A stretch of 64,000 nucleotides of DNA from Athripsodes cinereus. Lineage: Eukaryota; Arthropoda; Insecta; Trichoptera; Leptoceridae. Below are positions 12,615 through 25,817 of the stretch, in pieces. Where the stretch lies: assembly GCA_947579605.1 (NCBI GenBank), contig OX388312.1, positions 24,575,313 to 24,639,312 on the forward strand, given 5' to 3'. How positions within the stretch are numbered: the stretch's first letter is position 1; the number at the start of each line of letters is the position of its first letter. The notes under the pieces were generated by a model that saw only the letters and a list, made by a program, of their open reading frames with translations, searched no databases and was not told where the DNA came from. Position numbers and translations under genes: made by a program.

Positions 12615-12850
12615 TAGATCTCCTAGACGACGAGCAATAACGTCTGAGAATGAAGTATTATTGGTAGAAATATGTTAAAAAACAACAAAAGCTCGGGCGC
12701 CTGTAGATCACATTGCCAGTTAGTTAGTAGAAGATTCCCGGAACAAAAGAGATGGTCGGTGATTAAAGATCACGAATTTGAGTGAAGATTTACAAGATAT
12801 CGTTGGATCTTTATCAGCTGTTGGAAACATTTTGATAAATAAGTAACCAT
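12615..12850 (+). pseudogene. Possible decayed coding remnant, unidentified
   Basis: One plus-strand frame reads as plausible protein over about 75 codons: it starts RRRAITSENEVLLVE, later has KITNLSEDLQDIVGSL, and is broken by three stops. Base composition is less AT-biased than the flanks. I do not recognise a family. It could be an old transposase or host fragment, or chance. Confidence 0.2.
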
Positions 12851-13231
12851 TATTTTTTCAACAATTTCAGTCAGTCGATAACTAGCTCGTGGTAATTTTT
12901 CAATAATATCACTGCTATAAGCTACGAATGTTTAGATACTACCACAATGTTACCGGCAAATCAAGAAAATAATATAAATACCTACTGAATTATTGTTATA
13001 AATAGATATTGAAATAAAAACGAAATTGTAGTAGGTGCAGTGTACTGATTTTTTTCACTTTCCATAATTAATAATATAACATAAATGAAATAAACTAAAA
13101 ATTGACGTTGCAAACCATCTCAATCATTTCACTTGTAAGTGTAAAATTATATAAAAACTTCTTACTTAGAATTTATTTCGCTTTTATTATTACACCTACA
13201 CCAAATAACGTCATTTACTACCTACTATACT

Positions 13232-13312
13232 ACTATACCATTACATCATATTCCACAAGTGAAATAGCCAGCAGACTAACTGCATGTAATAAACATGCGT
13301 ATTGTCATCTCA
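13232..13312 (-). repeat. Family S copy, 3' end only
   Basis: On the plus strand it shows ACTATACCATTAC, ATTCCACAAGTG, TAGCCAGCAGAC and TGCATGTAATAAACATGC in the usual reverse-complement order. Diverged. Confidence 0.6.
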
Positions 13313-13567
13313 GTGACAATAACAAATTAAGTATCGTATGTTAATAACCATCGTTTTTATTTTCAAATTACAACACTTCTATAATTGTGATACAAATAAA
13401 ACGAATTTAATTTGAAGATCGTATTTGATCCACGGTTGTTTTTTCTCTATATCTGCATATTCATTGTCTTGGCCAAAAGTTATGCTTACAGTAAAATATG
13501 TATTATTTTTATACAACAAATAAGTAACGATTTAAAGCATTAAAAATATGTATAAAACAAAACTATT

Positions 13568-13640
13568 CTATTCTTTTCCCTCAAGCCGTATCCCGAGTAG
13601 GGTAGGCAGAGAGAACGGAACGCCAAGTAGATGTCTGTAA
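13568..13640 (-). pseudogene. RTE-type LINE 3' terminus (last codons plus tail)
   Basis: The minus strand encodes a short WRSV-type C-terminus (seen as FRSLCLPYSGYG) followed by CTGCCTACCCTACTCGGGAT and GGCTTGAGGG, the 3' end also seen at 54046-54085 and 63308-63360. Only the terminal about 70 bp are kept. It is important because the same terminal sequence is shared by family S. Confidence 0.55.
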
Positions 13641-15689
13641 AACAAAATATTTTGATTAATAATGTAACACAATAAAATGTTATGTACACCTGAAATAAGA
13701 CAATGCCGGCCCTTGAGTAAGCCAAAACCCGACTCAAGAGACATTATTGTGAACCCGAAGCGGTGCACGATTGGATTGTTGTTCGTTGTATCCAATACTT
13801 ACGTATATAAGTATCTAGTAAAGGTTCGAAAGAGACTCGAACCTGTGTTGTTATACCTCGATGATGTTATCTAACAATGTGGCCAACATAAAAAAAACAA
13901 TACAACACTGACAGCTGAGAGTCGGTTTAAATATAAAAGATTCATAATATGGATTATTCTGCGTCATAATTTTATGCCTCACTCAAAATCAATAACCTCG
14001 AATTCCGTCTGCACCATGACATAACAACGTCTGACCTGTACGATGTAGTAGGAATAAAATAAATAAATTGTGAACATGTAACTTATATTTTGCACCAATA
14101 TCTCGTTTTGGAGATTATTGAGTGACAAAATTCATAATATATTTACATAGCAACAAACGCATTGTGTACAAGAAAATTGTTATAACTGGTGAATGTTAAT
14201 ATTTTTCTTAACCGCATATTATTTCAGTTTCTATTAAATTATTATATATAGGTACATATAATTTAGATTTTTAAGATAGTCTATGGTTACACAAGATAGA
14301 GCTTTTCTAAATAAATAAATAAAAAAAAAAAAATTAAAAAATGTTTGCCAAAAAAGCAGGTCAATAACCGCATAATGTGCAAGAAATAAAACAAAAACAA
14401 GAAATATCTGCTGGATATAAGATGGAAATTTTTACAACAAAAAAGATCGAATATTGATATAATATAAACTATTTAGTAAGGTAATCAATTGGCATACAAT
14501 ATTGTCGATAAACTTATTAAGCGCCACATTTTTATATTGTGGTTTAACTAGCAAACACGACAGACAAATCATCCGAATTACATTTTTATGAGTACATCAT
14601 AATTCTTCTCAGATAAGAACAACATAAAAAAAACTCGTCGCTTTAAATTTAAACCGAAGCTTTTATATCAAAATCTCCACGTAACATTACGCAACATTTA
14701 ATAAAAATGATGTTCACAATTGAGAACTTTTTATAAAAAGGTATCGAAAAATAGAATTGTGATTTATGTAGGAGGCTTGAATACATTTTGATAACACAGA
14801 TAGCCTATGAATAATAAATTATTTGTTTCCGTTGAAGTCCATTGTATTTGGTTGATTGTTTTAATGGAACATTTATCATTTTACTCTAACCTCTAATTAG
14901 CGTAAACTGTTTATACATAATATTTTTATAAAATAAAAATATAAGATATCTATAGGTATGTGGTGCCGTTAAGAGAATAAACTATTGCAAGTACAATAAT
15001 ACTTATAAACACGGCATTTTATTGTTTTATGTGGGTACTTAATTACGATTGATGAATATATATATTATATTGGTACACGATACATTGTTTTTTTTTACTT
15101 ACAAGCCCACTTGTATTATTCAAAATCAACGTCACAAATTATATATTTGAAAATCAAAGATGTTTATGATTCAACATGTATCACTATGAGTTAGGTGCCG
15201 AATTGCAAATTCCAGTAGCGGTTTTTTTTCCTCTCCTACATGTCTAGCAGTGAGAATATTAGTGTTTTATCTTATTTATTAGGAGTATTAATAAAATTTA
15301 ATGTTTTCAGATAAAGTTGTACAGTAACTCAATCATTAATTGGTTTATTAAACAAGGATTTGAATGGAATACCTACTTAATTGGAATCAAATCGATATTT
15401 TTAGTTTGCCTTAGAAATTTCATCATACCTAGCTACAGATCTAAAAATATTTCTATTGATATGAATCGTAGATATGGTGTGTTATGCGAAAAATGCGAAA
15501 GTTTTCGAGCAGTCTGTACAAAATATGCGAATTTGTATTCCATTAAATATTAATTAATTTTATTCAGTTTTTTAGTTTAAGTAGTACGGAACAATTTATT
15601 GCTGTTTTTTTTCTTTTTGAAATCCAAAAAATTTCTTAAGTTTAATTTATCGACCGACGGTTCTTGGTGGAAGTTCATATTGATATTTT
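13641..15689. other. AT-rich non-coding stretch
   Basis: Short open frames only. No gene, RNA or repeat family is recognised. Confidence 0.6.
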
Positions 15690-15886
15690 TTTAAAATGAA
15701 ACACAATATATAGTTATTCCACTATTGACTCTATTTATTTTTGCGAGCCGGCTTTCAAGAGCTTCCGCTCTCATCGTCAGGCACTTTACTTTTGCCTGAT
15801 GATGAGAGCGGAAGCCGGTTCGCGAAAATAAATAAAGTCAATAGTGGAATAACTATATATTGTGTTTCATTTTAAAAAATACCAAA
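15690..15886. repeat. Long near-perfect palindrome (about 90-bp arms)
   Basis: The left arm (about 15690-15780) and right arm (about 15797-15886) are reverse complements with few differences around a short TTTACTTTT-containing loop. The arms include GCGAGCCGGCTTTC and GAGCTTCCGCTCTCATC. A related single arm occurs at 49750-49803. Transcription would yield a long hairpin RNA. It may be a foldback transposon or an inverted duplication of a repeat end. Confidence 0.85.
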
Positions 15887-18800
15887 AATTTCACCCACCT
15901 ATATGGAAGTGAAAAACAAGCAACATAGTTTTAACCTTACATCATTTTTTAAGTTTCAAGAAAACGTGTAAACACATAGGTTTAAATACAATGGTCCTAC
16001 TATTCACACGATCTGTTTAGAAATAAAGCCTTTAAGGATATTATCCTTTAGTATTAAATGTATCGAAGATGTGTGTGGTCGCTAAAATCCTTGGGAAAAA
16101 GAACCTCACTCGGGTCAATCCGCGGTACTTTGTCGCTCGGTATAGAGGACAATGAATCACGTACCTATATACCACAATAACTCAAAAAAATATACTAACA
16201 TAGTATTAGGTATTTATCTAAAAAATATATTAAAGATTGGAATATAGGATTTATGAACTATAAAGAATATTTTTTTATCACCTGTGTTCATAAAAAGTCA
16301 TAATATAACTACAGTATACAGATTTAAGTACCTCTATAATAACTGGCGATATTAAAAATTAGGATACAAAAAAGACATGTCTCACGTTTTGAAATATTTC
16401 GACATACCTAATACAAGTATTAGTATAATGTAATGAAATTTCTCCGATAATAAAAAAAAAATGTCACATTCCAACAGTTTACGACTTAAAAAAAATACAT
16501 AAAAATAAGTATTTAGCGTAGTTACTAGGAAGATAATTATGTACGTTGATGCGTTTGAAAAAAGAAGCATATGGTATTGTAAATTAAATGTCTAGCTATG
16601 CTAAGATGGTATATTAAGTAGTATAGTAAATATTTGAATTTTATATAAATATATTCAGGATTATTTGAATTTGAATTCAAAGAAATTATTATTTAAATTC
16701 AGCCCCCTCTGTCAAATAGTATTAATGTCATTGAGGGTTGAACATCATGACATATCTAATAAGTGTATCATTTTATTACCACAATATCCACCCCCGTTTA
16801 TTTATCAATTATTATTTTTACTAACATCGGATTCATCGTGTGTCAAGAATGACATTAACACCTGTTCACTAAAACTATTCCACTGAACATTTTATCTGAG
16901 AAAGAGCGATTAATATAAACAAATACACCAGTAAAAACAGGGTGGTTGGAAACCTGATATTTAGTGCACTTTTAACGTTTGTAAAATCTCTAGTTTTATT
17001 TCTGTGTTCTGTACTAATACATTTTTTGTTTTCAAAAACGAATTATACAGATTAAATTAAAAAATGTAAATTTTTGAATGAGTAAACTTCATTCACATGA
17101 TGATCAAAAATTGGCGGTGAAAAATGCATGTAATAATATACATTTTTAAGATGGTTTTACAAATAGCAAAACAATAAATGGTAATGATAAATATTATTTG
17201 TAATATTTCTTTTCTATATTTCATGATTTAAATGCTTGATATACACTTTCCTTATTTTTTCTAATGCACGTAGAAGATGAATTCAATATGCAATCAAATT
17301 TATTCGAATACGATTTTAAATCTGATCAAGATATACAATTTATAGAAATACGTGAAAGATGTGTGAAAGAAAAAGATAATTTAAAAAATATATACTAAAC
17401 ACTCTGTTATCAAACGCTAGTCATATGGAAGTGTTTAAAGTGCAGGTAAAAAAGCTTACAAAGGGTGGCATCAAGTTGTTCAGGTTGTCGGTATTTAAGT
17501 AAGGTATAAACTTGATATCGGCTAAGGGTTGTATAATTGTAGGTTAGGTAAGGATGATCATATTATCATTATTATTATTCAATGCTATAATATTATTGTT
17601 CAATGATAGGTAAATGGGTAATTTATTGTAACGCGTGGGAGGTATCACATCCCGAGAAAGGTTAGTAATATTAACACAACAACCAAATTATGATAAAATT
17701 TGTTATTAATATAATTTTTATATCGCATTGTTTGACAGCAATGATTTGAATTGAGATTCGTATCATTGTGATTTAAACCGGAAGAAGTAAATGCAGGAAA
17801 TAGGAATTGGATAATAAATTTAAATTTGAGAAATTTCTGTAGATCAGTGACACCATAATATTGAACAAAGTTAATACCAGATCTAAATTAAATAAATTAT
17901 TCTACGTTTTACTTATAATTATTGGAATGTGAAAAAAGTTACCACGAATTATATACGTTGATTTATTGTAATTTTTTTGTTGCGACAATTTTTTTTTTGT
18001 CATTAATTTGAAATAACGATATCGAAATTTCAAGACTGTCATTAGAAGGGACAAATTTGATTTGAGTGGATATTACTCTATTATCTTGTTACCAAGGTAT
18101 ACTTCCAAGAGGAACATTGAAGAGCGAATGATAATGATGATAGTCTGAAATGTCTGATTTAAAAATGACCGAATGAAATAAGAAATAGTTTGAACCTTTC
18201 AATGGGATCACATGCATACGATTATGAAATTAGTTTGTTTTATAAAATATATAAAAATATAATCGACAAATAAATTTCATTTGCCTTGATATTTCGCACG
18301 TGAAATAAAATAATGTTTCGTTGCAATTATTTTGAATACCTATTATAATAATAATAATATTACCCGGATGTTTTATGCAAAATATATTACTGGTTACTTC
18401 ACACTGTTTATCAAAATAAAATTACAAGTACATAGTAACACATACACAACAGTTTGGTACAATATAATAATGTGTATTTTTTATGATTATCGTTTGTATG
18501 TAAGAGATAATTTATTATGCAAGCTGGACATTTCCTCGCCTTGGTCCTCCTCATTACAGAGAGGCTTTATAATATGCGGGAGATGCATGTGATGGAAGCG
18601 AACAGCATAAAAATGTTTGTTTTAACCCCTGAACACTACTAACATTTTGTATTATTATTTTTATTTTGACCACGAGAATGGTTTGCGCGAAATATTTTTT
18701 ATTTACTGTCGCAACAATATATTGTTTTCAGAGGTCTTGAACATTGGAAATTTATAAATATACCACAATATTTAAATAAAAAGAATATTTTAATATTCAA

Positions 18801-18928
18801 CTGAAAGCCTTCATCACTAACCTATACATGTGAATTGTGATACCAAGACCCAGAACAATTTGAAAAAGGCCATTCTTTCTAAAACTTTAGGTATTTTTGG
18901 GAAAACTTAAAGAAACAAGCGTTTAATT
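15887..18928. other. AT-rich non-coding stretch
   Basis: No coding, RNA or repeat-family signal is recognised over about 3 kb. Confidence 0.6.
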
Positions 18929-19061
18929 ATTTATTTATTTATTCTTTTTGCACATTAAAATTATATAACAGTGTTAACAAAAGAATATAAAATCTTAAAA
19001 ACTAGGACGATGTGCAGTGGCGAGATAATCACTATAAAGTGATTTCTTCCATCTAACCACG
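18929..19061 (-). mobile_element. 5'-truncated 3' fragment of the LINE at 27.3-32.4 kb
   Basis: The minus strand ends with the same 3' UTR as the local LINE. Shared blocks include GAAGAAATCACTTTATAGTG, CTCGCCACTGCACATCGTCC, TTAACACTGT and TGCAAAAAGAATAAATAAAT. A TTTA run on the plus strand is the tail. About 130 bp remain, with moderate divergence, so this is an older retrocopy of the same or a sister family. Confidence 0.85.
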
Positions 19062-21560
19062 TACATTTTGTACATTAACGTCCATTAAGACGCCCAATTT
19101 TGTTTCATTATATTAATATTATTCATGTTTATATTTTTAGCCAGTAGGTACATAATTTTGAACTCATAATACTAACTGCTAGAACCTAATAAACTTGGGT
19201 CATTCACTTTTGAAAAAGGAAAATGAGTATAGTTTTCTCTTAATATGAGATATTCACTACCGCCATTATGAAATTTCATAAATAAGTATGTTTCGGCACA
19301 TAGGAATATTAATTTAAATGATTCATTGACCAAAGATTGTATCCCACTTCTCGAACACAATCTTGGAATGTGTACATTTGCATCACCATGTATTCCACAC
19401 AATATATTTACCACAAATGTTTATGACGAAAAACAACGGGGGACAAGGAGAAGTGAAAACCATATCTTTTCACTTACAAAAATACAAAGAGGCAGTACAT
19501 TGATTATTCCTGATATACCTGTTTAATGATTCAATTATTATTTCACAGCCTTTGTTTCGAAGCTTTCCTCAATTGATGGAATTCTGAATCAACGAAAAAT
19601 AAGAGGAACTTAATGAATGCACAAATCTCAAAAATGACACCAGAAAAAGAAGAATGTGAATACTAATGAGATACATTTGTTAGTGTTTGTGGGTCATTGA
19701 TCTAATTTTGCATTTATTATTTTTTAACGAAAAGTCTAAATATCTATAATGCTTACTTTTTACTCAATTCAAATATTAAACATGCATATAAGAACTAATA
19801 AGGTTCGCCATGGTTTCGTAAGCAGGTCTCTTGCACCGTGCGACATTATGTGATGCACTGGTTTTCTGAACACGTGTGTACTTGTACATATATACGATGA
19901 ATACTATTAATTGTGGTTTTTCCACCAAACAGTGTATCATAAAAATAGCTCTCTAGTTGTTATTATTATTATGAAGAACCCCAAATTAGAAACCTTTAAA
20001 TTTATTGCACATTTGAGTTATTCATTATGCTAAATTCTTTCAGAATTTTGACACAGGAGAAACTAGTTATGTTATCGTTAATGGATGAAAAAGTGCATTG
20101 ATTATAAGAATGAGTGAAAGAACTTTACTAACGTGATATTACCTCGTTAGAGAAGCGTAAAGCTAAAGTTTATTATAGTTTGATTTGGATAATATACAAG
20201 TATAATAATATAAGAGTTTGCCTCGAGGCTCCGACTTTGCTAAGCTGGGCTGATATGGCAATAATTAAGCATATCGTTCAAAGGAAAGGGTGAGCATAAA
20301 GCCTCTGATAGACATCCGTATCTATAATCGGGAATATTTATTATTGTCTCTCGCCGAGAGCTCCACTACCTACCCTGTCAGAGGTGAATTAGTTGCGAGA
20401 GGAAGTTGTAAATTATCAAGAAATTTTAATTAACAACTAGAACATGCAAATCTGTGAATCAAACAACATTTAGATCGTAATCGTGTGATAAACACGTGAA
20501 AATAATAAACATATAAACAATACTTGTGATAAATGTGACATAAGCTTTGTATATGAGATATTTATATCTCAAAAAGATTGTGAATTTATTATGATTAAGA
20601 AAATAAAGAATCTTACGCCCGATTTCTGATCAATAAATTATTTACAGAACAATTAAGCTTTTCTAATTATCAGTTAAAACCATAAGTATTTAATGAGACT
20701 AGCAAGTTACAATGATTTGAAATAAATAATGCTGTATTAAAATTATACTTTTTTAGAATTCTTAAAAACACATTAGAGAAGCAAAGTTGCTATGGTCTAA
20801 AAAAAACCACTTTCCCAAAACAAAATAGTTTATGAAATATTTCGATAAGAGTTGACATAATAGGTTAAAATTATTCTATACGAAATAGGTTTGTTTCCCT
20901 GGTTTCCGAGAGGAATATCAAATGACGAATTTAAATAAAATATATTTTGGAAAGTAATTTCGTGACCGTTATTGGTGGAAGTGAGGTCGTATAATGAATT
21001 TTCCCTCAATCCGCACCTGCGTGATTCAACATATATTTTTTGTTATCAAAACAGTTTTGACACATTAAAAGGCTCGGGTGAGCACCACAAAAGGATACTC
21101 AGAAAGGATTTTATTTTTTATCATTTGGTCGATTCATTTGGGAACATAAAATATAATGTTAAAAATAAAATACTCTATACGTACTTAAATAGTTGGTAGG
21201 TAGTAAAATATTCATCTTAACCAACCAACCAACACATGCTATAATAAGTGAAAGAATTATGAGTGTTTGTGGTTGGCATAAAGGAGGGCAGATGAATAAA
21301 GAAATATACAAGTTGCACAGTAATGTAAAATTTGTTTAAATATATTTGAAACAGGTAACTATTAAATTTCCGATAAGAAAGAAAATGTTTATACAAATCT
21401 TTGTTCTTTGTAGAAAAAAGTAAGTGTACCTATACAAATATTTTTTTATCGTTCTTTCGCAAAATTTAAACATGAATTTATACTTTCTGAACAATATAGA
21501 TTGTGATATTCGCGTTTATGTTTGAGTAATTAATTATTTTGATAAATTTTAATGAGTGCG
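19062..21560. other. AT-rich non-coding stretch
   Basis: Nothing recognised. A slightly GC-richer segment at 20220-20400 has no identifiable motif. Confidence 0.55.
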
Positions 21561-22305
21561 TTAAGGGCGGCCCCGTTTAGCAAAAACGGTAAAATTTTCT
21601 ATTTTCAACAAATTTGATAGAAAAACTGCCTAAACTTGTTGACCCTTGCGAACATATTGATTTGATAAAATAAAAAATCAAATATTTATTACCAATATTA
21701 GTTTTTTAATAAAAAATAAATAAATCGCAGACTGACGAGATTTATTTAGGTACTCTTTGATATATCAAAATACAAACTATTTGTAAAATATATATATTTT
21801 TTATTCATTCTATCAAGAAAATAAATAATATAGATTTTAGCAAATTTCTTTTAGTATACAAAAAAATGAGTTCATGTGGTGATTTGTGGTTTCAAAATAT
21901 GAGATTTTATCAGAAATTTTTTTTTAGGTCAGTCAATATCCATGAAAAAAACAAAAAAAATAGATTTTTTTAGATAATAGATAAAAGATAAATAGATAAT
22001 TGTAATAACTATCTAAATATTCTCAAAATTAAAATAAATGTATGATAATTTTTAGGATTCTCGTGCATTTATGTACCAAACACACCCCCGAATTCGATTT
22101 TAAGAAATATGCTTTTTTATAAACGAATACTATGAATCTAAAATCGAGTTTTTTTTTAATGTTAAAGTTTGATATTGGTAATTAATATTTGTTTTCATAT
22201 TTTATCAAATCAAAATGTTCGTAGGGTCAACAATTTTTGAGAGTTTGTGTACCAAACTTGTTGAAAATTGAATGTTTTATCGTTTTTGCTAAAGGGGCCC
22301 CTTAA
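21561..22305. mobile_element. Non-autonomous DNA transposon with long TIRs and TTAA target duplication
   Basis: TTAA at 21561-21564 and 22302-22305 flank ends beginning GGGCGGCCCCGTTTAGCAAA on the left and, as reverse complement on the right, GGGGCCCCTTTAGCAAAAAC. Imperfect inverted similarity continues inward for about 170 bp, including TTGTTGACCCTTGCGAACAT and its counterpart. TTAA duplication is the hallmark of piggyBac-type (also Sola3) elements. No transposase frame is present in the 737-bp body, so it would move only in trans. Confidence 0.8.
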
Positions 22306-22363
22306 GGAAAATTTCGATAGGAAGATAATTACGAATAAATATATTTTTTATACAATTTATATT

Positions 22364-22590
22364 TCGTGGAGCTCTCGGGAATTAATTGTACTGTTATCGA
22401 GTGTACTGTAAAAACCAAGTGATCGAGAAATGAAGACATTACGCGTTTCAAATTCAGCGCTTAAGTTCGTCACACATACTGAATTTATATTGGCACGGAG
22501 AAGACAGCTTGCGTGTTTATTAGATACAAGCAGCTGGTCTGCCAGCTATTCCACTTGTGGGATATGTCCTGGTAGTATAGTAGAAGTGTG
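22364..22590 (+). repeat. Family S copy, nearly full length
   Basis: It starts CGTGGAGCTCTCGGGAATTA, keeps GAGTGTACTGTAAAA, GACATTACG, TTCAGCGC, ATTGGCACGGAGAAGACAGC, TCTGCCAGCTATTCCACTTG and the GGGATATGTCCTGGTAGTATAG end. Several internal losses distinguish it from the better copy at 34127. Confidence 0.75.
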
Positions 22591-23738
22591 CAATTTAGTA
22601 GGCATTAAAGTGTGAAAAAGATGATAATATTTATAAGGCTGAAAGGAAAGATTGTTCAAAGATCGTGGCCGCCCAAGGATCGAATAGTTATATCACGATC
22701 CTTAAAGATTGATATTTGACGCGCACATTGAGTAGAAGGGCATGTTTGAGAATTGTAAGAATGTTACGGATGCAATAAAGCGTGCATAAGCGGAATTAGC
22801 TCCATATCCTATATGCCTACAAGGGAAGCAGCTTGATTCTGTATTATTTATTTGTACTACACATCGTAAGAAGAGAATAATATAAATAATTAGCCATGAA
22901 AGGATCATGTGACATGATCTTTTTTAAAGAAAAGTAATAAGTTATAACGGAGGCATGTATGGTTACACCATTGTCCACTTGAATAAAATCTGAAGCCTTC
23001 CTTTATTATTATTATTATATATTGAATACATCAGTATTCATACACAATAAGCGTGGTACACAAAAGAAAATTATGAATGGGTATAATGCCAAGTACAAAG
23101 TGAGCAATATATTATTATAAAGAAGGAACTCGGTATTGTACGGTACAAGAAGGAATATTAAAGTGGTACATAGTTTCAGTGCATATTACTTATACTTAAA
23201 TGTCTCAAATATGCCTTTGTCAAGAAAAGAGTCTAAGTGGTATATTTTGTTTGTTTTTAAATTTATTGTGTCCATTGTCTAAATTATTGTCCTTATCTTG
23301 CTTGCGGATGTAATTAATAATTTACAGAAAAAGTTTGGAACGTGTAAATAGTTTAACTAATAATTGTGGTGTACTCGAAGATGATGAAGTTAAGTTAGTT
23401 TTTTTTTATATCTAGTAGTTAGCAGTCCCTCAAAACAAAATATTTCGGTATACTTCATACCTTAATGGGAAAAATATAGGTACTTCTTGTCAATGTGAAA
23501 CAATTTTGACTTCAAAGTGCGTCTCCTTACCTGCAACAAAAAGAAACAAATTATTAGTATATAAAATTTATTTATAAATACATTCTCAATAAACATTTCA
23601 AAAAGTAGCACAATTTTGACAAATCTAGAGTCAGTTTAAACAATTAATTGTAATTTTTTTGAGTTTCTTAAATGATATAAGCATACAGTACAAACATTGG
23701 TGACGAAATTTAGACAAAGCTATTTAAATTGTTTTGTT
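22591..23738. other. AT-rich non-coding stretch
   Basis: Nothing recognised. Confidence 0.55.
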
Positions 23739-24445
23739 TAAATTTTTTAAATTGATTGCTGTATGTAGCCCTTTGTGACTCAATAATATCATATGGAATA
23801 TCTTCATATGGACTAGCATATAAAACGACACTTGGTAAGATTGCAAAGATTCAAAGAAGACTCCTAAAAATTATAGTTACAAAAAAGATTGCTAAAAAAT
23901 TAAAAAGAAAAAATAAATGTCTTTTTGATCGATGTAAAGTGTTGTCTCTTCAGAGGAGGGTGGAGTATAGCATTCTGGTTGAGCATTTTTTAAGACCTAA
24001 AGACGGACTTTTAATAGCACATGGTAGACAGAATAGATCAGTGGCTAACAAATTATTGCGCATTAACAAATTTTACAATGACTATGGACGTAGGACCGAC
24101 GATGTGTTGCTGCCCAAGGTTTGGAACCCCATGCCTGCCTGTTTGAAGCAATGCGAATCCATCGAGGAGTTAAAAAAGAAGGTTAAAGGATACATATTAC
24201 ACAAAAATCCTCGATGGTTGATCTAAGAATTGGGCACGGGTTGTTCTGGACTTTGTGGGGCGGATAGTTTATTAAAGGTATAAACATAATATTATGTACA
24301 ATATTTATTTTTTGATTGTTTAATTTTATTATTGTAATGTAATATATTTAAGATCACAGCCCAAAATCCCCATAAGGGATTAGGCAAATAATATAGACTT
24401 TGTTAACATATTTTTTATTAATAAAAGTATAAAAAAAAAAAAATA
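23739..24445 (+). mobile_element. 5'-truncated LINE with RT C-terminus, 3' UTR and poly-A
   Basis: An open frame at 23756-24226 (156 codons) is followed by about 200 bp of 3' UTR and an A run near 24432-24445. The frame reads ALCDSIISYGISSYG, then KIAKIQRRLLKIIV, then a Lys-rich stretch, then WNPMPACLKQC near the end. This is the thumb/C-terminal part of jockey-group LINE RTs, where a VxSxLxYGIxxWG block follows the palm. The frame is uninterrupted but lacks endonuclease and palm, so it has no activity. It differs from the LINE at 29 kb. Confidence 0.75.
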
Positions 24446-25051
24446 TATAACGACAACAAAAATCGCTAAATAAAGTCACAAGTAGAGTGGAATGCCAAAA
24501 AAAAAATTAAATAAAAAACATATAATTTTTATATAAAGGCTCATTCCCACAACATGTATTATATGTGGCAGTAAATGATTTGTCGTTAGTGCGCACATTA
24601 ACCAACACAGAAGACTATTAAATACTTTGCTTGATTTACTCTTTATAAGAAATTAGATCTTGTGAAATACTAAAGATGATAGTCTCACGACTTTTAAAGA
24701 TTGAATGTAGGAGTAATACGTTATCTTTTTGTTTGTTTGAATCAACATGCTAATGTGTAAAAGTGCAATGGTCAGGTCACGTGCTTAGTGTTTTTTTTAA
24801 TAAATAATTTTGGTAATGACCTAACGTTGAGCTTTATTAAATTATGTGAATGTGTGTTAAATGTAAGTGTATGAAATTAACCGACATTGTGTTAAATAAG
24901 TAAATTTGTGTCACAATATGAGAACCGTTTTCCACATTAAGATACATCAGCATATTGAGGGTAATTTTTGAGATTTATGTTATGAATTTTTTGACACAAT
25001 TGAATGTCGGGAACTGGATTTTTTACTTACTAGAAGTGTTGATGTCAAACA
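24446..25051. other. AT-rich non-coding stretch
   Basis: Nothing recognised. Confidence 0.55.
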
Positions 25052-25192
25052 TATTTTGAACTACTCCAGATTAATCATTCCAATTGATCACACTCTGCAC
25101 TTGTGCACTCCTTAAGGAAGTTCACATATGTATGTGTATCATATACTACATAACTAGCTAGTAGCTAGTTAATACCTATTCAAATAGGTTGA
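25052..25192. repeat. Dispersed repeat, partner of 21-140
   Basis: 25052-25085 repeats 21-54 directly; 25128-25192 is the reverse complement of 77-140. Between them lies sequence not shared with the first copy. The mixed orientation implies that one copy was internally inverted, or that the ends of the element are palindromic. Confidence 0.6.
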
Positions 25193-25289
25193 ATATGGAT
25201 AACGGTATAAATAGTAGGGAACTAGACGTAAGAAAATGATCAAACATAGACGCAAGTAATTAAAAAAACTTTTATACAGCTGTGGAAAG

Positions 25290-25545
25290 ACTGCTATACC
25301 AACACGGCATATCCCACAAAAGGAGTAGCCAGAATACCAGCCGCATGCAATAAACGTGTGTCCTCTCTGTGCCAACAAAAAATAAAGACATTCAGGATGG
25401 GTGGCAAACAACATCCTTGAATTGAAGATATCTTTATTTTTTCGAACACCTACTGCCTTAATAGGCAATATATTATAATTAGTATATTCAAAAACGGAAA
25501 AAAGTGGGAGACCAATTCTTTGCCGAATGCTCCATGGAATACACG
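25290..25545 (-). repeat. Family S copy
   Basis: On the plus strand: CTATACCAACACGGCATATC, CACAAAAGGAGTAGCCAG, TAAACGTGTGTCCTCTC, GACATTCAGGATGGGTGGCA and GTGGGAGACCAATTCTTTG, then ATGCTCCATGGAA. This is close to full length. The minus-strand short frame (FATHPECLYFLLAQRG) resembles that of other copies. Confidence 0.8.
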
Positions 25546-25621
25546 ATTAATATGTGTACCTAAGTGGGCAAAAAAACACTAAATACCTGTGTGTACAAAA
25601 TCCAAGTATAGATATAAATAG

Positions 25622-25783
25622 TGAGTTCGTCGGTAGCCTGGAGGTAGAGTCTCGGCCTTCAGAACAAGAGGTCCGTGGTTCGATCCCAGGTGCCGGCAAA
25701 CTCCCCTTTCACGGCACAAGCTTTTAGCTTAGTGTGAAAGGTGTATAAGGTTGTATTTGGGTTTATAACAAAACCCAGATATA

Positions 25784-25816
<33 letters not shown>
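25622..25816 (+). mobile_element. tRNA-derived SINE, plus strand
   Basis: Box A TAGCCTGGAGG is at 25634-25644 and box B GGTTCGATCCC at 25677-25687, 32 bp apart as in tRNA genes. The non-tRNA body includes CTCCCCTTTCACGGCACAAG and AACCCAGATATATC and ends in an A run to about 25816. It is nearly identical to the 12157-12405 copy. RNA polymerase III would transcribe it from the internal boxes. It is not a functional tRNA: the second half does not close an acceptor stem with the first. Confidence 0.9.

Positions 25817-25817
<1 letters not shown>

Noticed and set aside
25634..25700. tRNA gene suggested by box A and box B
   Set aside because: The acceptor stem does not close and the unit continues into a repeated body with a poly-A tail, with copies at 12.2 and 57.5 kb. 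It is a SINE.
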